Shown here piece by piece: positions 14,029 through 24,483 of a DNA stretch of 64,000 nt. This DNA comes from Thozetella sp. PMI_491. Its lineage: Eukaryota; Ascomycota; Sordariomycetes; Chaetosphaeriales; Chaetosphaeriaceae. Under the pieces are notes generated by a model. It did not search any database and was not told where the DNA came from. It saw only the letters and a list, made by a program, of their open reading frames with translations. Positions within the stretch are counted from its first letter, which is position 1, and every line of letters starts with the position of its first letter. The DNA is taken from positions 124,001 through 188,000 of the forward strand of contig MU270050.1 of assembly GCA_021432635.1 (NCBI GenBank), read 5' to 3'. The translations under genes and the position numbers were made by a program.

Positions 14029-14880
14029 ATGGATTACGTTATATGTACAATTAGCTCACGAGCTTTTTACTCCATTAAAAAGTGGCTCTTTGCACTATAA
14101 TTGGCTTAAAAAACGGCTTCCCTGCGCTACAACTTCATCCAATTGGCCCCAAAAGCACGCCTCTTACGCCAATTCTTCATATAATTAGCTCGGTTACCTT
14201 CTGACCAATTAAAAAATCTTGACGAATTCGCTCTCATTATAGATTGGCTCGCGAGCTTTTTAATCTATTAAAAAGTGGCTCTTTGTGTTGTAATTGGCTT
14301 AAAAAATCCAATCCCTGAGCTAAACATGGTAAGATACTAGTTACACTCTTCATGAATTAGCTTACGAGCGGTTTTACCACTAAATAATAGATCTATTTTT
14401 ACAGCTGGCTTTAGCTGGCTAATCTCGCTACAAGATTTTTTTCATTCCCCCCTCGTAGCTCTTTTTTCCTCCTCATTCCTGTTTTACTATACTAGCTGGT
14501 ACTCGCCAGATCGCTGGCCTGATCTATAGTTGTATCTATAGCTGGTTAGATCTATAACTGAATCTATAGCTTGATTTAAAGCTAAATCGCTGGCTATACA
14601 CATTTAATACCGTCCGTCAGAAATATGCCTGTAACGCTCCGCAGGGTCACGAGCTCCCCAGGAAAATAGTGCTCGCGCGAGGCTTGCTTACAGGCGTCGC
14701 GCCGCGCTATTTTGTATCCGCTATTTTATTTCCTCTTGTCTAGAAGCTATCTAGCTAAGCCTAAAAACCCACGCTACCCAGGCTTGTCTTTCAACTTTCA
14801 AAAGCAGTTCCCTCGTACTTGGCCTATCCCTGCAAACAAGTACTTAACGTGCTGTTCGGCTCTACATGGTTAGCTCGGTT
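14029..14880. repeat. Degenerate dispersed and direct repeats at the compartment boundary
   Basis: Two copies of a roughly 75-bp block occur about 190 bp apart (around 14,050-14,120 and 14,240-14,310), sharing 'GAGCTTTTTA', 'AAAAAGTGGCTCTTTG' and 'AATTGGCTTAAAAAA'. A third, weaker copy starts near 14,345. A run of 'ATCTATAGCTGG'-like words follows at 14,515-14,590. No protein is recognisable. The string GGATTACGTTA at 14,031-14,041 equals the end of the MITE at 16.7 kb. Confidence 0.6.
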
Positions 14881-16266
14881 GCCTTTCAGCCTCCGGGAGC
14901 GGCTCGCGAGACCCTCAGCATATTGGCTTTACCAGTGGCATGATTAAGAACAATCGCGAGCAAGACGTTTCCGCTATGCTTCACATACAACGCCAGAGTA
15001 GAGCGGCGGGCAAGAGTACTCTCTTGATTCGGCATAACAAGGAAGTAAACACCGCTGGACATATAGGGCAAAGACTTTGCTATTCTATGGTCTCATTGAG
15101 CCTGAGAATTGAAGGCTACAACCCAATATTGCTTACAGAACACCAATGCCTAAACCTGAGTATACTAAATCCCCTGACATCCTGTACTTTAAGGAGTGCT
15201 TGAAGCCCAAGACGGGAATTCGGCTCTCTGGTATCGTTGTCTTGGCGCCATCGGTATCTATACGATTGCTATGTGGCGTTTCTCTCGGAATCGACCAGAA
15301 GCCGCATTTTCGCTCCTTTTGAAGTCTTCAAGCACATCTAGGAAGTGTTCGAATTACAGTCGAGAGCTACTTTACCTTTCTGGATTGTATATTTCTCTTT
15401 GCAGCCAAAGGCTAGCGTATATTCCGAGTTTTGGAACTACTTATGGTCATATGCATCCATGAAGCTACTCAGTGAGATTCCTGCGCGGAGAGTCATGCTA
15501 CACACCCGTGCGAGAGTTAGAATATCTCGACCATCATGTAGCTCTTAACGACACCAGATGCAGGATGCTAGAAAGTGTATCGGCGACGGTTTGGTCATTG
15601 CTTATGACTTCGGAAAGATATACTCGAGTCCCAGTCTTTCTCCTATCATTTCGGCGTGAATTTTCACCAACTATCGGTCCTGTATTTTTAGAGGACGTTA
15701 TATCAGCCTATCAGACCAGAGATTATATGAGTAGGCTCTGGTTGTCGGGCCTGATAGCCGGTTTTGGTGGCGAGGATATCCTTAGGAAGTGTATCGCGCC
15801 GTGAAGGGTGAAAAGCGGAGGAAACAGAGTAACAGATGCCGAGTTCCTTCTCCTCTGCATTGTAGGTCGACGTTACCGCTACCTAGCTTCATTCTACTCG
15901 CCCTATTAATTCCCGCGACCCCCACCACAGACTAGCTGGAGCTGCACTCATAGAACCAGTAAAGTTCCATCAGAGCAATCGGCCTGATGACTGCATCTTA
16001 TTAGAACTCCTCGGGATGTTGGCGGACTGGTGGAGTGAAGTGAGCAACAAGGTTGAAGCTGCCAAAGTTAGGCTGGAACGGACAGTCAGTGAAGAAAGAG
16101 CAATCGAATATTGCTTAAGTATGCGCACAAGAGAAGAGAGCTGTCCTAGGACAGAACAATTGTGCCGCGATGGGAGAAATGGACCAGGACAGGAGACCTG
16201 ATGAAGTCGATAGGCTCGGCTTCCTTTTCCTACCCACAAATAGGTATATACTATTAGAAAAGTCTA
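14881..16266. other. Intermediate-GC stretch, no recognised gene
   Basis: Several overlapping open frames of 60-110 codons exist on the + strand (for example one ending at 15,804), but none starts with a convincing context, shows a known motif or links through plausible introns. The minus strand at 15,970-16,239 is open for about 90 codons and may be the 3' tail of the LINE relic whose other part lies beyond the MITE. I treat the rest as decayed or non-coding. Confidence 0.35.
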
Positions 16267-16268
16267 TA

Positions 16269-16703
16269 ACGTAATCCACAAGTGGGTGGATCACCCAAGT
16301 GGATGGATCACTTTAAAACACATACAAAATCAAGAATTTCTTAGCCTTCTAACACCACCAAGATAATTAAAAAAGTATAAAACTTATATTATATATTTAA
16401 TAATAATAATAAACCTATGTTTAATTTTTTCAGGCTTTTTAAAAAATCCGTTAGTGGTAAAGTAAATAAGTGGAGAAAGTATTTCTCCACTTATATTCAT
16501 TTTCCTAATAGCTTTATTGAAAAATATTTTAAATTTCTATATAAAATCATAACAGATATAAATACTTCTATAAAATACTTAATAAAAGTTATATAATATT
16601 TAAGCGTGAATTGATGGTGTTAGAAGGCTAAGAAATTCCCGATTTTGTATGTGTTTTGAAGTGATCCATCCACTTGGGTGATCCACCCACTTGTGGATTA
16701 CGT
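16269..16703. mobile_element. MITE with about 88-bp terminal inverted repeats and TA duplication
   Basis: The left arm starts ACGTAATCCACAAGTGGG (16,269) and the right arm ends with its reverse complement (16,703). The arms match for roughly 88 bp with about three transitions. TA dinucleotides lie immediately outside both ends, as in Tc1/mariner-pogo (Fot1-like) elements. The 260-bp interior is AT-rich and has no transposase. The left arm carries the T/A state at each mismatch, consistent with mild RIP. Confidence 0.82.
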
Positions 16704-16705
16704 TA

Positions 16706-17060
16706 TCCTTAATAATCTTTACAAAGATCTCAGGGTAGTATAGGGCCTTTTTAAGGGTTAATTAGACCGTAGGGGGGTCTAGTAGCTTAGGTTTGGTCCA
16801 GGACTTTATTTATCTTCATGCCTTTTAGCAGAAAAAGAAGTATTTTAGTGTCTTATTATACCCGTGTATATATGTAAGCGTAGCGTCTAGATAGTCAAAT
16901 CGTTCATGGTAGGCTCTAAAGTCTCTATAGCTAGAGTGGGCTGCGGGGAAGTGATAGAGGAAGCTTTATCACATGTTTAGGGCTGGGGGGCTCTTGAGGC
17001 GGGTTCCGGGAGTTCCTTTATATGCATCTGGTCTGCGTTTGCGCCACCAGATGTTGAAGC
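16706..17060 (-). mobile_element. 3' relic of a Tad-like LINE
   Basis: The minus strand at about 16,840-16,975 reads a short open stretch with 'FRAYHERFDYLDATLTY' followed by 'KTLKYFFFC'. This resembles the region after the RNase H domain of fungal Tad-type LINEs, where a His/Cys cluster with HxRF..DA.LTC and K.P.H.FFC is usual; here Cys and His have turned into Tyr. A stop follows, and the frame is closed upstream. The MITE sits directly at its downstream end and may have inserted into it. Identification is from memory of the family pattern, not a search. Confidence 0.45.
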
Positions 17061-18645
17061 CAACTTCAACGCGTGCTTTCGCTACGCGTTTCACCTATGC
17101 CTCAGCCATAAAGAGTTACTTGGATTAATCAGTTTTCAGCTTCAAAAGTTGGATTATTGGTCCCTGGTATTGTGTCTCGTAGCACTCCATCGAATTAGGC
17201 CATTTTAGCGACGTGTGTTACCCTGCCTGAGCAAGGTTTATTGTAACACTCTTTCTTCGTAGTGAGTATTTTAAACTAGCAGTTTAAGAAACTTTATAGG
17301 CATCTAACTATATAGATACCTCTTATAATCTTTCATCTTTCATCTATATAATTTACTAATTTATTAAGCGTATCTAAGAAACAGATTTTGGGCAGCGCTT
17401 ACAACCCCGAGTCTCCGATTAAATTAGTGAGCACAGAGGATCGATCGCATTTCAATTGACGAGGTGGTGACCGAGTGAAGAGACTGCAGTCGAGAACAGG
17501 TATCTGTAACTTTTTTTAACCCTCTTGCGGTTTAGTCCGTAGTCTCATTCCATATCGTTATTTTCATGCCCCTGGAGATTCCCTGTTTGCATCTACTTGA
17601 ACCTAGCAATGGAATCATGTCACGAAGGATGCCCATTTTACGAGCAGTGGGTATAAGCAGGGCCGATCTCTTGAGTGCATCTATAGTTGCCAAGCAGCTC
17701 GCTCTCGTTTCTTCTCTTTTTAGATCTTAAACAGTACGCTGACGGTTCCATGACAAGCTCTATGACCGTAACTTTGCGACAAATCAACTCCTCCCGGCCA
17801 CATTTCCACACTGGCAATCTCAGCGTGGCGCATCTCTCACAGCATGCTCTTTGCCTTCTTGCTGACGTGCAAGTGTCCCTACATCTCACTGAAAGATCGA
17901 GGCTTTCAGAATGAACATCGCCTCTCCCCAGCCGTATTTATGGGGACCTGAGGCGGGGAAGATCCAGATTGGACTAGGGCAGCGACGCGAATGAGCGCAC
18001 ATATTTGATCGTGGATGTGCCTAGACGATAAAATGGCCTCAAATATGGTCGAGCCATGGGTGGCGGATTGACTAGATGCCACGGGCGAGGCTCTAAGAAG
18101 CTCGTGGAGCGATGCAAGATTGAACACGTCGTAGAGGGCAGCTCGCAAGAGCTCTGGCAGGAGTTTGGCGGCCGACATAGCTGTCCTGCTACCAGGAAAG
18201 AGTGGCAAAGGTGTAGAAAAGGATTGGACGGCCTTGGCATTTAACCCGCCATTCGGCGGTCGGTTGGCATATCCCGATAGAAGGACAGGGAATGCTTGTC
18301 ATTATGCAGTGACTGGACAAAGTGGTTTTAGCGCCTTATGTTCGCTAGGTCATGATTAGATTGAGTCCAGGCGGCACCCGTAGTTAAATAGTTCCCAAGT
18401 TCCGATTTAGTCGTGTCACTTGCTGGGTTCTGCTTTTTGTCTTCTTCTTCCTGCAGCACGGCGGGATTTCTCCATTAGTCATCCAATACAGGATAGCTCA
18501 GACCAAATTTTTTATTTTTTATTTTCCCCCCAACTGCAACACTTCACCAATAACTTAGCCTTTATCAGTAGCCAAAGTGGACCTTGTGTATCAACAGCGT
18601 TGGGGGAATATTAGCTGGCACTCCCTTAACTCGAACAAAGTACCT
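17061..18645. other. Gene-poor stretch with one possible relic
   Basis: An AT-rich patch lies at 17,230-17,370. The minus strand at 17,906-18,208 is open for about 100 codons with balanced, Ala/Leu-rich composition (contains 'LLPELLRAALYDVFNLASLH') and could be the last exon of a decayed gene, but I recognise no family and find no upstream exon. Nothing else is supportable. Confidence 0.3.
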
Positions 18646-19794
18646 TTATGAGATTCTAATTACAACCTTTCCAAAGTGCTTTTGATCCGCCAGATATTGA
18701 TATCCATTTTTCAGATCTCTCAGTTCGAAGATGTGAGGATCAAACACTGGTTTAGTGCCCGTAGCATCGATAACACGACTCACTTCCTCCAACTGCTGAC
18801 GGCTGCCAGATTGTATTCCACGAACCGTGCATCCCTTTAGCAGCGTCTCCAAAAGGCTTGGACCGGGTTCACCCCCTGCTGACGCTGTAGCCAGAAAACC
18901 GACGACTTCAATCTCGCCGCCCGGAGCAACAGCCTCGAGGGACTGTTTGAAGGACTTCGGATCGCCAGCAACGTCGATAACATGAGTACATCCCACGCAG
19001 CCAGGTGACAATTTCTTGGCTGTAGCCCCCCACTCGACGTCATGTTTGTAGTTTATCACGTGGCTCGCGCCCAGCTCCCTCAGCTTCTTAGCTTTCCCTT
19101 CAGAAGAGGTCGTGGCAATGACAGTCGCGCCAGCCGCCACGGCGAATTGTAAGGCTGCGAGACTGATGCCCCCGGAGCCCTGCACCAGCACACAATCGCC
19201 AGCATGCAGCGGCCTGCCACCGCCCATGAGACAGTTCCAGACCGTGGCAAAAGTGCCTTGGATGACGGCACCTTCTTCATATCTCAGTCTTGAGGGCATA
19301 GCCACGAGCCCTTCCTGGTCAAAGACACCATGCTCACGAAAGGTGCCATCAAGGGTGCTTCCAATGCTTGCAGCCATGGCTTCGGGATTCGGAGCTGACC
19401 CGCTAAAATAGCCCGTCTGGAATAAATATGCGACAACCTTGTCGCCGACACGAAATCGGCTCACTCGATCGCCGACGGCAATGATTTCTCCGGCACCGTC
19501 AGAGCCAGGGACGACGCCTTCGTCGACAGGAAATGGGTAGGTTCCCTCGATGACTGAACCCGGCTTAGTTAGCAGTGATGAAGTTGGAGGTGAGGGGCTT
19601 CTAGTCCTGGGACTACTAGACGTACTGGCAATGTCGCGGTAGTTTAACGACACGGCATGAAGTTTGACAAGAACTTCGGTAGGGCCGAGCTCGCGTAAAG
19701 GCATAGCGGAGTTCCACTTAAGAGCATCCCATCCGGATTTCTTACCGAGTCCGTGGAGCTCCCAGCCTTGAGTTGTTTTGGGCGTTTGGACCAT
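18646..19794 (-). CDS. Zinc-type alcohol dehydrogenase-like / quinone oxidoreductase (MDR superfamily)
   Basis: This is a single-exon 382-aa protein. It has the N-terminal GroES-like fold of medium-chain dehydrogenases with SLNYRD at residues 49-54 and 'GSDGAGEI' at 97-104, then the Rossmann cofactor site 'VQGSGGIS' at 204-211. The catalytic-zinc Cys and His ligands of classical ADH are not evident, which with the NYRD motif points to the zinc-independent NADPH:quinone/enone reductase side of the family. It most likely reduces an enone, quinone or aldehyde with NADPH in the cytosol; the substrate is unknown. Length is normal for the family. The gene is divergent from the Zn2Cys6 regulator that starts 547 bp away, a common arrangement for regulator and target. 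Confidence 0.88.
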   Translation of the reverse strand: MVQTPKTTQGWELHGLGKKSGWDALKWNSAMPLRELGPTEVLVKLHAVSLNYRDIASTSSSPRTRSPSPPTSSLLTKPGSVIEGTYPFPVDEGVVPGSDGAGEIIAVGDRVSRFRVGDKVVAYLFQTGYFSGSAPNPEAMAASIGSTLDGTFREHGVFDQEGLVAMPSRLRYEEGAVIQGTFATVWNCLMGGGRPLHAGDCVLVQGSGGISLAALQFAVAAGATVIATTSSEGKAKKLRELGASHVINYKHDVEWGATAKKLSPGCVGCTHVIDVAGDPKSFKQSLEAVAPGGEIEVVGFLATASAGGEPGPSLLETLLKGCTVRGIQSGSRQQLEEVSRVIDATGTKPVFDPHIFELRDLKNGYQYLADQKHFGKVVIRIS

Positions 19795-20340
19795 CGTGCA
19801 TTAGAAAAGAGACGTGGTAGAGCGGTCCTGTTTATAGTAGTATCCAGAAGTTATTTTACTAGTTGGTAATTTTCTCGTATATTTAGATTTAGGGTAATCC
19901 TAAGCTTTTATATCCATAACCCATTCTCGTGATAGCTAACAAAGGCACTGCTTCGAAATCTTGGGAGGGATAGATTCCCTAAAGCGGAAATCTATCCGCA
20001 TAGCGTGATGACGAAGCACCGAAGTTTATAAGCATCCAAATTTTTGGGGGGGGGGGGGGGGGGGGCCGGAAGTGGGCCAGGCCCACAGTTTTGCCTCGTT
20101 GTCACAATTGGTTGGTATGTTGGTGTGCTAGGGGTGGTAGGGGTGGTAGGGGAGCCACTAAACATTGAACCGCAAGCTCTGACTAGTCTCGGTGAGGGAT
20201 ATTTCGACAACAGACACATTCAGTAGCCATCTCGGCTCGTCTCCTGATCACGATTTCTCGTCACAGTATCAGCAAATCCATCCATTTCTTTCGAGTTTCT
20301 CTGCTTGGGAACTGGCACGGAGTGCTAAGGCAGTGGGGAC
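19795..20340. promoter_or_regulatory. Divergent intergenic region with a 20-bp G tract
   Basis: This is the shared 5' region of the MDR dehydrogenase (-) and the Zn2Cys6 regulator (+). It contains an uninterrupted run of 20 G at 20,046-20,065 and a GGGGTGGTA tandem repeat near 20,130-20,150. No clear TATA box or operator could be assigned. Confidence 0.4.
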
Positions 20341-22073
20341 ATGGATGATGACAAATTGTCTACACGAGCAAGGCAACCGCGGCGCCGGGGTGTGCGGCAT
20401 TCACGCACCCGCAATGGTTGCGAACGCTGCCGTGAAAAGCGCCGCAAATGTCAGTCATGCATGTGGAGAACTTCAGCTCAGTTCATTTGATCGTTGCAAA
20501 TGAGCCTCAGTGTACTCGCTAACATCGAACCAAGGCGATGAAGGAAAACCACAGTGTCGCCGTTGTACAGATGCTGGTGTTCGTTGCCAGTACGCCACCC
20601 ACCTATTTATATACGACAGCGCATCTAGCTCCTCACCTCTCAAGGCCCTGCATGTAACAATTCCGCCAGGAGAATCGCACCTGCGCTCAACAAACCTAGA
20701 CACACTTCTCACTGGGCCTTCGCCCCCAAGCCGAAGGCTCTTCCTCTCCCGTCACAATATCCATCTTCTTCAGCACTATGAACGTTTCATTGCACCCTGG
20801 GTAAGCTATTCTAGTTTTTAATCCTATATTAAACACTTTTTTTTGGCTCACAAATTCTCACATTGTTTAACAGATAGATATCTGTGATCGCGATCGGACG
20901 TTTGGTCACGTCGTTCCCCGCCTTGCAATGTCGCACCCAAATATACTAGACGCTATAATTCAGCTATCAGCGCAGTCATCTAGATCCATAATCGACACGG
21001 CAGAAGTGCCTATCACTCGGCCCATGATCCTCCACGAGCTTGGTACTACGCATTACGAGGACCCCGCATCCTACCTCCTTCTAATGATCGCCTTTGTTCT
21101 CCAGAAAATGCAGAATTTTATTGAGGCAGTCCCGGATACTTGGGACACTTTTTTCTCGCATGGTAGTAATAATACAAGCTTTGTAGGGTGCAAGTTTGAC
21201 AATGCAAAGCACCGAAGAGCCTGGCTTGCTATTGGAGGCTTGATGTCAAGAACTGGTACGTGTCCTGCTCGCCACTCTCAAAATCGGTACCTTGTTTTCT
21301 TATTATTACTTATGGCCTTGATTGATCATGCGTGGAACAGCTAATATCAAAAACAAGAAATTGCTTACGCGCTTATGTTTGAAACTGCTCCGGTCCTGGA
21401 ATCACAGGTTCTCCGAGAGGCTTTAAAAACGTATCGGCCGCTAGACCTTGATATAGAAAACGGCTTAACCACTTTGGACACATATTTTCAATGCATAGCT
21501 ATCCTTACAGATGTTACGAGACTCTGTTTTGGTCCACCTAGAGAAACATCAGCAGAACCCCCTGTCCCGACCTCGCTAGTATCCAGTGGGGAACAGCTTC
21601 ACAGTTGGACATCTATCCTAGCGGAGTTGCAAGCATGGTATTCTAGCCGACCACTTGAGCTACATTCGCTCTATGAGGATGAGGGAAGCGACTCTGATTT
21701 CCCCATAGTGGCATTTGTGGATGACGCTGGTGTTTCCATCAACATGATGTACCACGTGGCTATGTTTGTTCTGCTCAGGCACGAGTCTACATCCCTGCCC
21801 CGAAGTCGTCAGCGTGACCGAAAAGAAGCGAAGCAAGCGGAACTGATGCCTCTGTGGCATGCGCAACGTGTTTGTGGCATTGCACTCACCAGCGACCAGC
21901 ACTGCTGGGATCCGTGCATGATTGCGGCGTTCTTCCTTGCTGCAAGGCATATGACGCACTTAGGTCAACAGAGGGAGTTACTTGCATGTTTAGACCGTGT
22001 CGGAGCAGCAGGTTGGAGGATCGACAGCCTAGCCAGCAAGCTACGGGAAGCGTGGCTTATCCCTGTCCATTGA
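20341..22073 (+). CDS. Zn2Cys6 transcription factor
   Basis: Exons: 20,341-20,449, 20,535-20,800, 20,874-21,255 and 21,358-22,073; introns of 85, 73, 102 bp have GT-AG ends, and the product is 490 aa. The first intron splits the zinc cluster. Joining it gives C27-x2-C30-x6-C37-x6-C44-x2-C47-x6-C54, the exact spacing of the fungal binuclear cluster, preceded by an Arg-rich stretch. The rest resembles the fungal-specific transcription factor domain (Fungal_trans_2 type), with no other motif. It should act in the nucleus as a DNA-binding regulator, possibly of the adjacent MDR dehydrogenase. All phases close and all acceptors have branch-like CTAAC/CTAAT or poly-T upstream. Confidence 0.85.
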
Positions 22074-23253
22074 CAAAACCATATCCAAGCAAAAATACAA
22101 TCATTTTTTCCTACGAGATAGGCTTGGGTTTTAGAACGGTTCTCGGCAATTTTAGCTGGCTTAAGTAAAGGTAAGCAAGGAGTATGTGTCGCTATTTTAA
22201 GTAACGATGTGAAAGTCATGTAATTTTAGGTAGAATACCTGCTATATTAATAACGTGTCAACCAGTCCGACTCTATATAATAGATAGGCTCTAATGGCTT
22301 AGTAAAATATATTCATAAGTTGAGTGAATGCAATGGAGTACCGACGTGTTCCCTTATCCCCCGATTCGCAGAAGTCTACCGAACATTAGCTATATGACAC
22401 GGAATATACGGTATCTTAAATCGAGGCCTCAAAAGTAACTATATAACTATATACGTAAGGCTGCACCTTCAAACTCAGTAAGCGTTTATCATGGCTCCAC
22501 CGGAAAACGGATGGGCTTCGGTACTCACGCTTTATATCAGAAACACTTCGCAAACTAGAGGCCATACTCCCACTTCTAACGTGAAAGGAGTGCAGGGATT
22601 GTGGGGAGAAATTGATATTTCGAATACGTCTTAATTATCATCACCGACTCTAAGTGTCTCTTCATTACTCTCCCCGATGTCTAAAATATATTTACTCGTT
22701 TTAGGTAAAGCAAGGCTGCATGCGACAGTTAACAAGGGGCTTCGGGAACAGGGACGCACTGCCGGTGCGACAGCAATCAGTGGATTAAGTCGAACTCACT
22801 TCTGAGATCATAAGTAGCTTAGTTTGCAGCATTGATTGCTAGAGATGCTTTGATTTGAAATCGAACTATCGCCTCTTCTAGGCGGTTAACTGTAACACGC
22901 CCTGTAGGGTTCATAATTGAGAAGTCGATGCTCGCCTGCCTCGCCGGGCTTACATCCTTGAATTGGAGGCCGCATAACTGCTCTCCTAGATGACAGGCGC
23001 TCACAAAAGTCGCACTAGTCGGCGATGTGAGAGTACCAGGTATTTAGACTCAAATCTAGCCCAGCGAGACTTGCTTGACTCACGCTACCAGAAAGAAATC
23101 GACCGAAGAAAAAAATATTTTCCCTTTTCTTCTATACTTACTCCTTTAAGTTTATAGGGTTGCATCATCAACTAAATTTTTTTTTTTTTTGGATTACGAT
23201 AGAGAGCCCTAAAGCTGCCTAGTATAGTTGAGTATCTCAAAGCTAGAGGTTTT
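22074..23253. other. Intergenic, nothing firm
   Basis: This region holds the 3' sides of two converging genes. A 47-codon ATG frame (22,491-22,634, +) and a 61-codon minus-strand frame (22,819-23,004) have no recognisable motif, signal peptide or intron context. There are T-rich runs at about 23,176-23,190. Confidence 0.35.
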
Positions 23254-24483
23254 TTAATAAAGCACCTTAATCCGCTGAAGGAAACTAGGATTGACAAGCG
23301 GATTATGGAGCTCGCTAATCGTGCTCATACATGCCGCAGCAGGGTCACCGCTGGCTTCCAGACTGCCAACCCAGTATTCATTACCAGGAAATGCGTTACC
23401 ATCCCAAGCGTAGCTGAGCACAAGCAGTTGGTTTTCTTCAGGTCCGGCCAGCTTATCTGCAGGATTCCTTCTCGAAAACTTAACATTGATGCCGTGAGGC
23501 GCGCACCTTTGCTGAGTCTGTGCTTGCAACTCTTCGGAAGCGGTGATCCATGCAAAGTCGAGTGACCCAATATGACGCATGTTCTCGCTGAGTTCATCGA
23601 CGGCCTCCATAAATGCCTCTATGAAGTAACGCGGTTGCTCCTGCCTACGCCGCCAGACTCCCAGACCGAGGCCCACAATGTACACATACGCGCGAGATTT
23701 GGCATCTCTCGCTCGGTCGCCAGCTTCCAACAGCAGTATGTCGATGGATATCCGCATACGTGCCTTGTACATAGCGGGATCGAACTCGAGCTTGGGTTGC
23801 TTTGGAGGCCCAAAATAACCCTGGAAGATGCTGCTTAGTTCGGGATGCTGCTTGGGCTCATTCACATCTGCTAGGATGTGGACAGAGTCCATACGATCAC
23901 GCCGTTCGAAGCGGGCGCCCACGAGACCGACTATGATTCCCCTGGCCTGAAAGGTAGCAGGTGCTGCGGGGACGGCTTGGTTGTATCGATTTCCGTCATT
24001 GATGAAGAAGCTAGGCCCGCTGACTCCGATCAAACTTCCGAGCATGATTTCGTCATAGCTTAGATACTGCGTGAGAGATAGATACGTGTTACGATTCTCT
24101 TGATTCGTTCCGACCCGGTCCCATTCTGCTGCATTCCTGGGAAGGCACGTCCCATCCCGTAGTACGGTGTAGTCTGAGCTACCCATGAATACAAGGGGCC
24201 GCTTCTCTATCAGTCTTGCTACCTGCTGCTTCCAGGTCCAAGATTCTCGGTAGAGCTCTTTCTCCGAAGGACTACCGTGCTTCCGCTTGTGCTTGAGGAA
24301 GGCTTCCACGAGCTCTGGGAAGCCCCTATGAACGATGATCCGAGTATTTTCCGCATCGCTCTTGATTGTAGACGGATCGAAGCGGAGCACGCTGTTCGTG
24401 GTGACCGGAAATGGCAGCTGCACGGCCCGAAGACCACATGACTGCATAGCATCGCGTCTAGTTGAATCATCATCGGGCTCCAT
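23254..24483 (-). CDS. DUF4804-like conserved fungal protein
   Basis: The product is 409 aa in one exon. The frame stays open to 24,558, but the codon there is GTG, and the first ATG, 25 codons further in, is the likely start. The C-terminal third carries a striking block 'LSYAWDGNAFPGNEYW' followed by 'ASGDPAAACMSTISELHNP', which I recall from the DUF4804 family (fungi and some Legionella). The Gly-Asn-Glu and SGDPAAAC motifs are reminiscent of macro-domain or ADP-ribose-binding folds, but that is inference. No signal peptide or membrane segment is visible. Function is unknown; family assignment is from motif memory. Confidence 0.72.
   Translation of the reverse strand: MEPDDDSTRRDAMQSCGLRAVQLPFPVTTNSVLRFDPSTIKSDAENTRIIVHRGFPELVEAFLKHKRKHGSPSEKELYRESWTWKQQVARLIEKRPLVFMGSSDYTVLRDGTCLPRNAAEWDRVGTNQENRNTYLSLTQYLSYDEIMLGSLIGVSGPSFFINDGNRYNQAVPAAPATFQARGIIVGLVGARFERRDRMDSVHILADVNEPKQHPELSSIFQGYFGPPKQPKLEFDPAMYKARMRISIDILLLEAGDRARDAKSRAYVYIVGLGLGVWRRRQEQPRYFIEAFMEAVDELSENMRHIGSLDFAWITASEELQAQTQQRCAPHGINVKFSRRNPADKLAGPEENQLLVLSYAWDGNAFPGNEYWVGSLEASGDPAAACMSTISELHNPLVNPSFLQRIKVLY

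Noticed and set aside
14940-15804. Chain of overlapping + strand frames (67-110 codons) that might be one gene
   Set aside because: No introns join them in phase, no motif is recognisable, and starts are not supported. At best it is a decayed sequence.
19112-19411. 99-codon + strand frame inside the MDR dehydrogenase
   Set aside because: It is the antisense of a well-supported single-exon gene; the composition is a mirror of that coding frame.
18646-22073. Start of a secondary-metabolite gene cluster
   Set aside because: No PKS, NRPS, terpene cyclase or P450 is present anywhere in the window.
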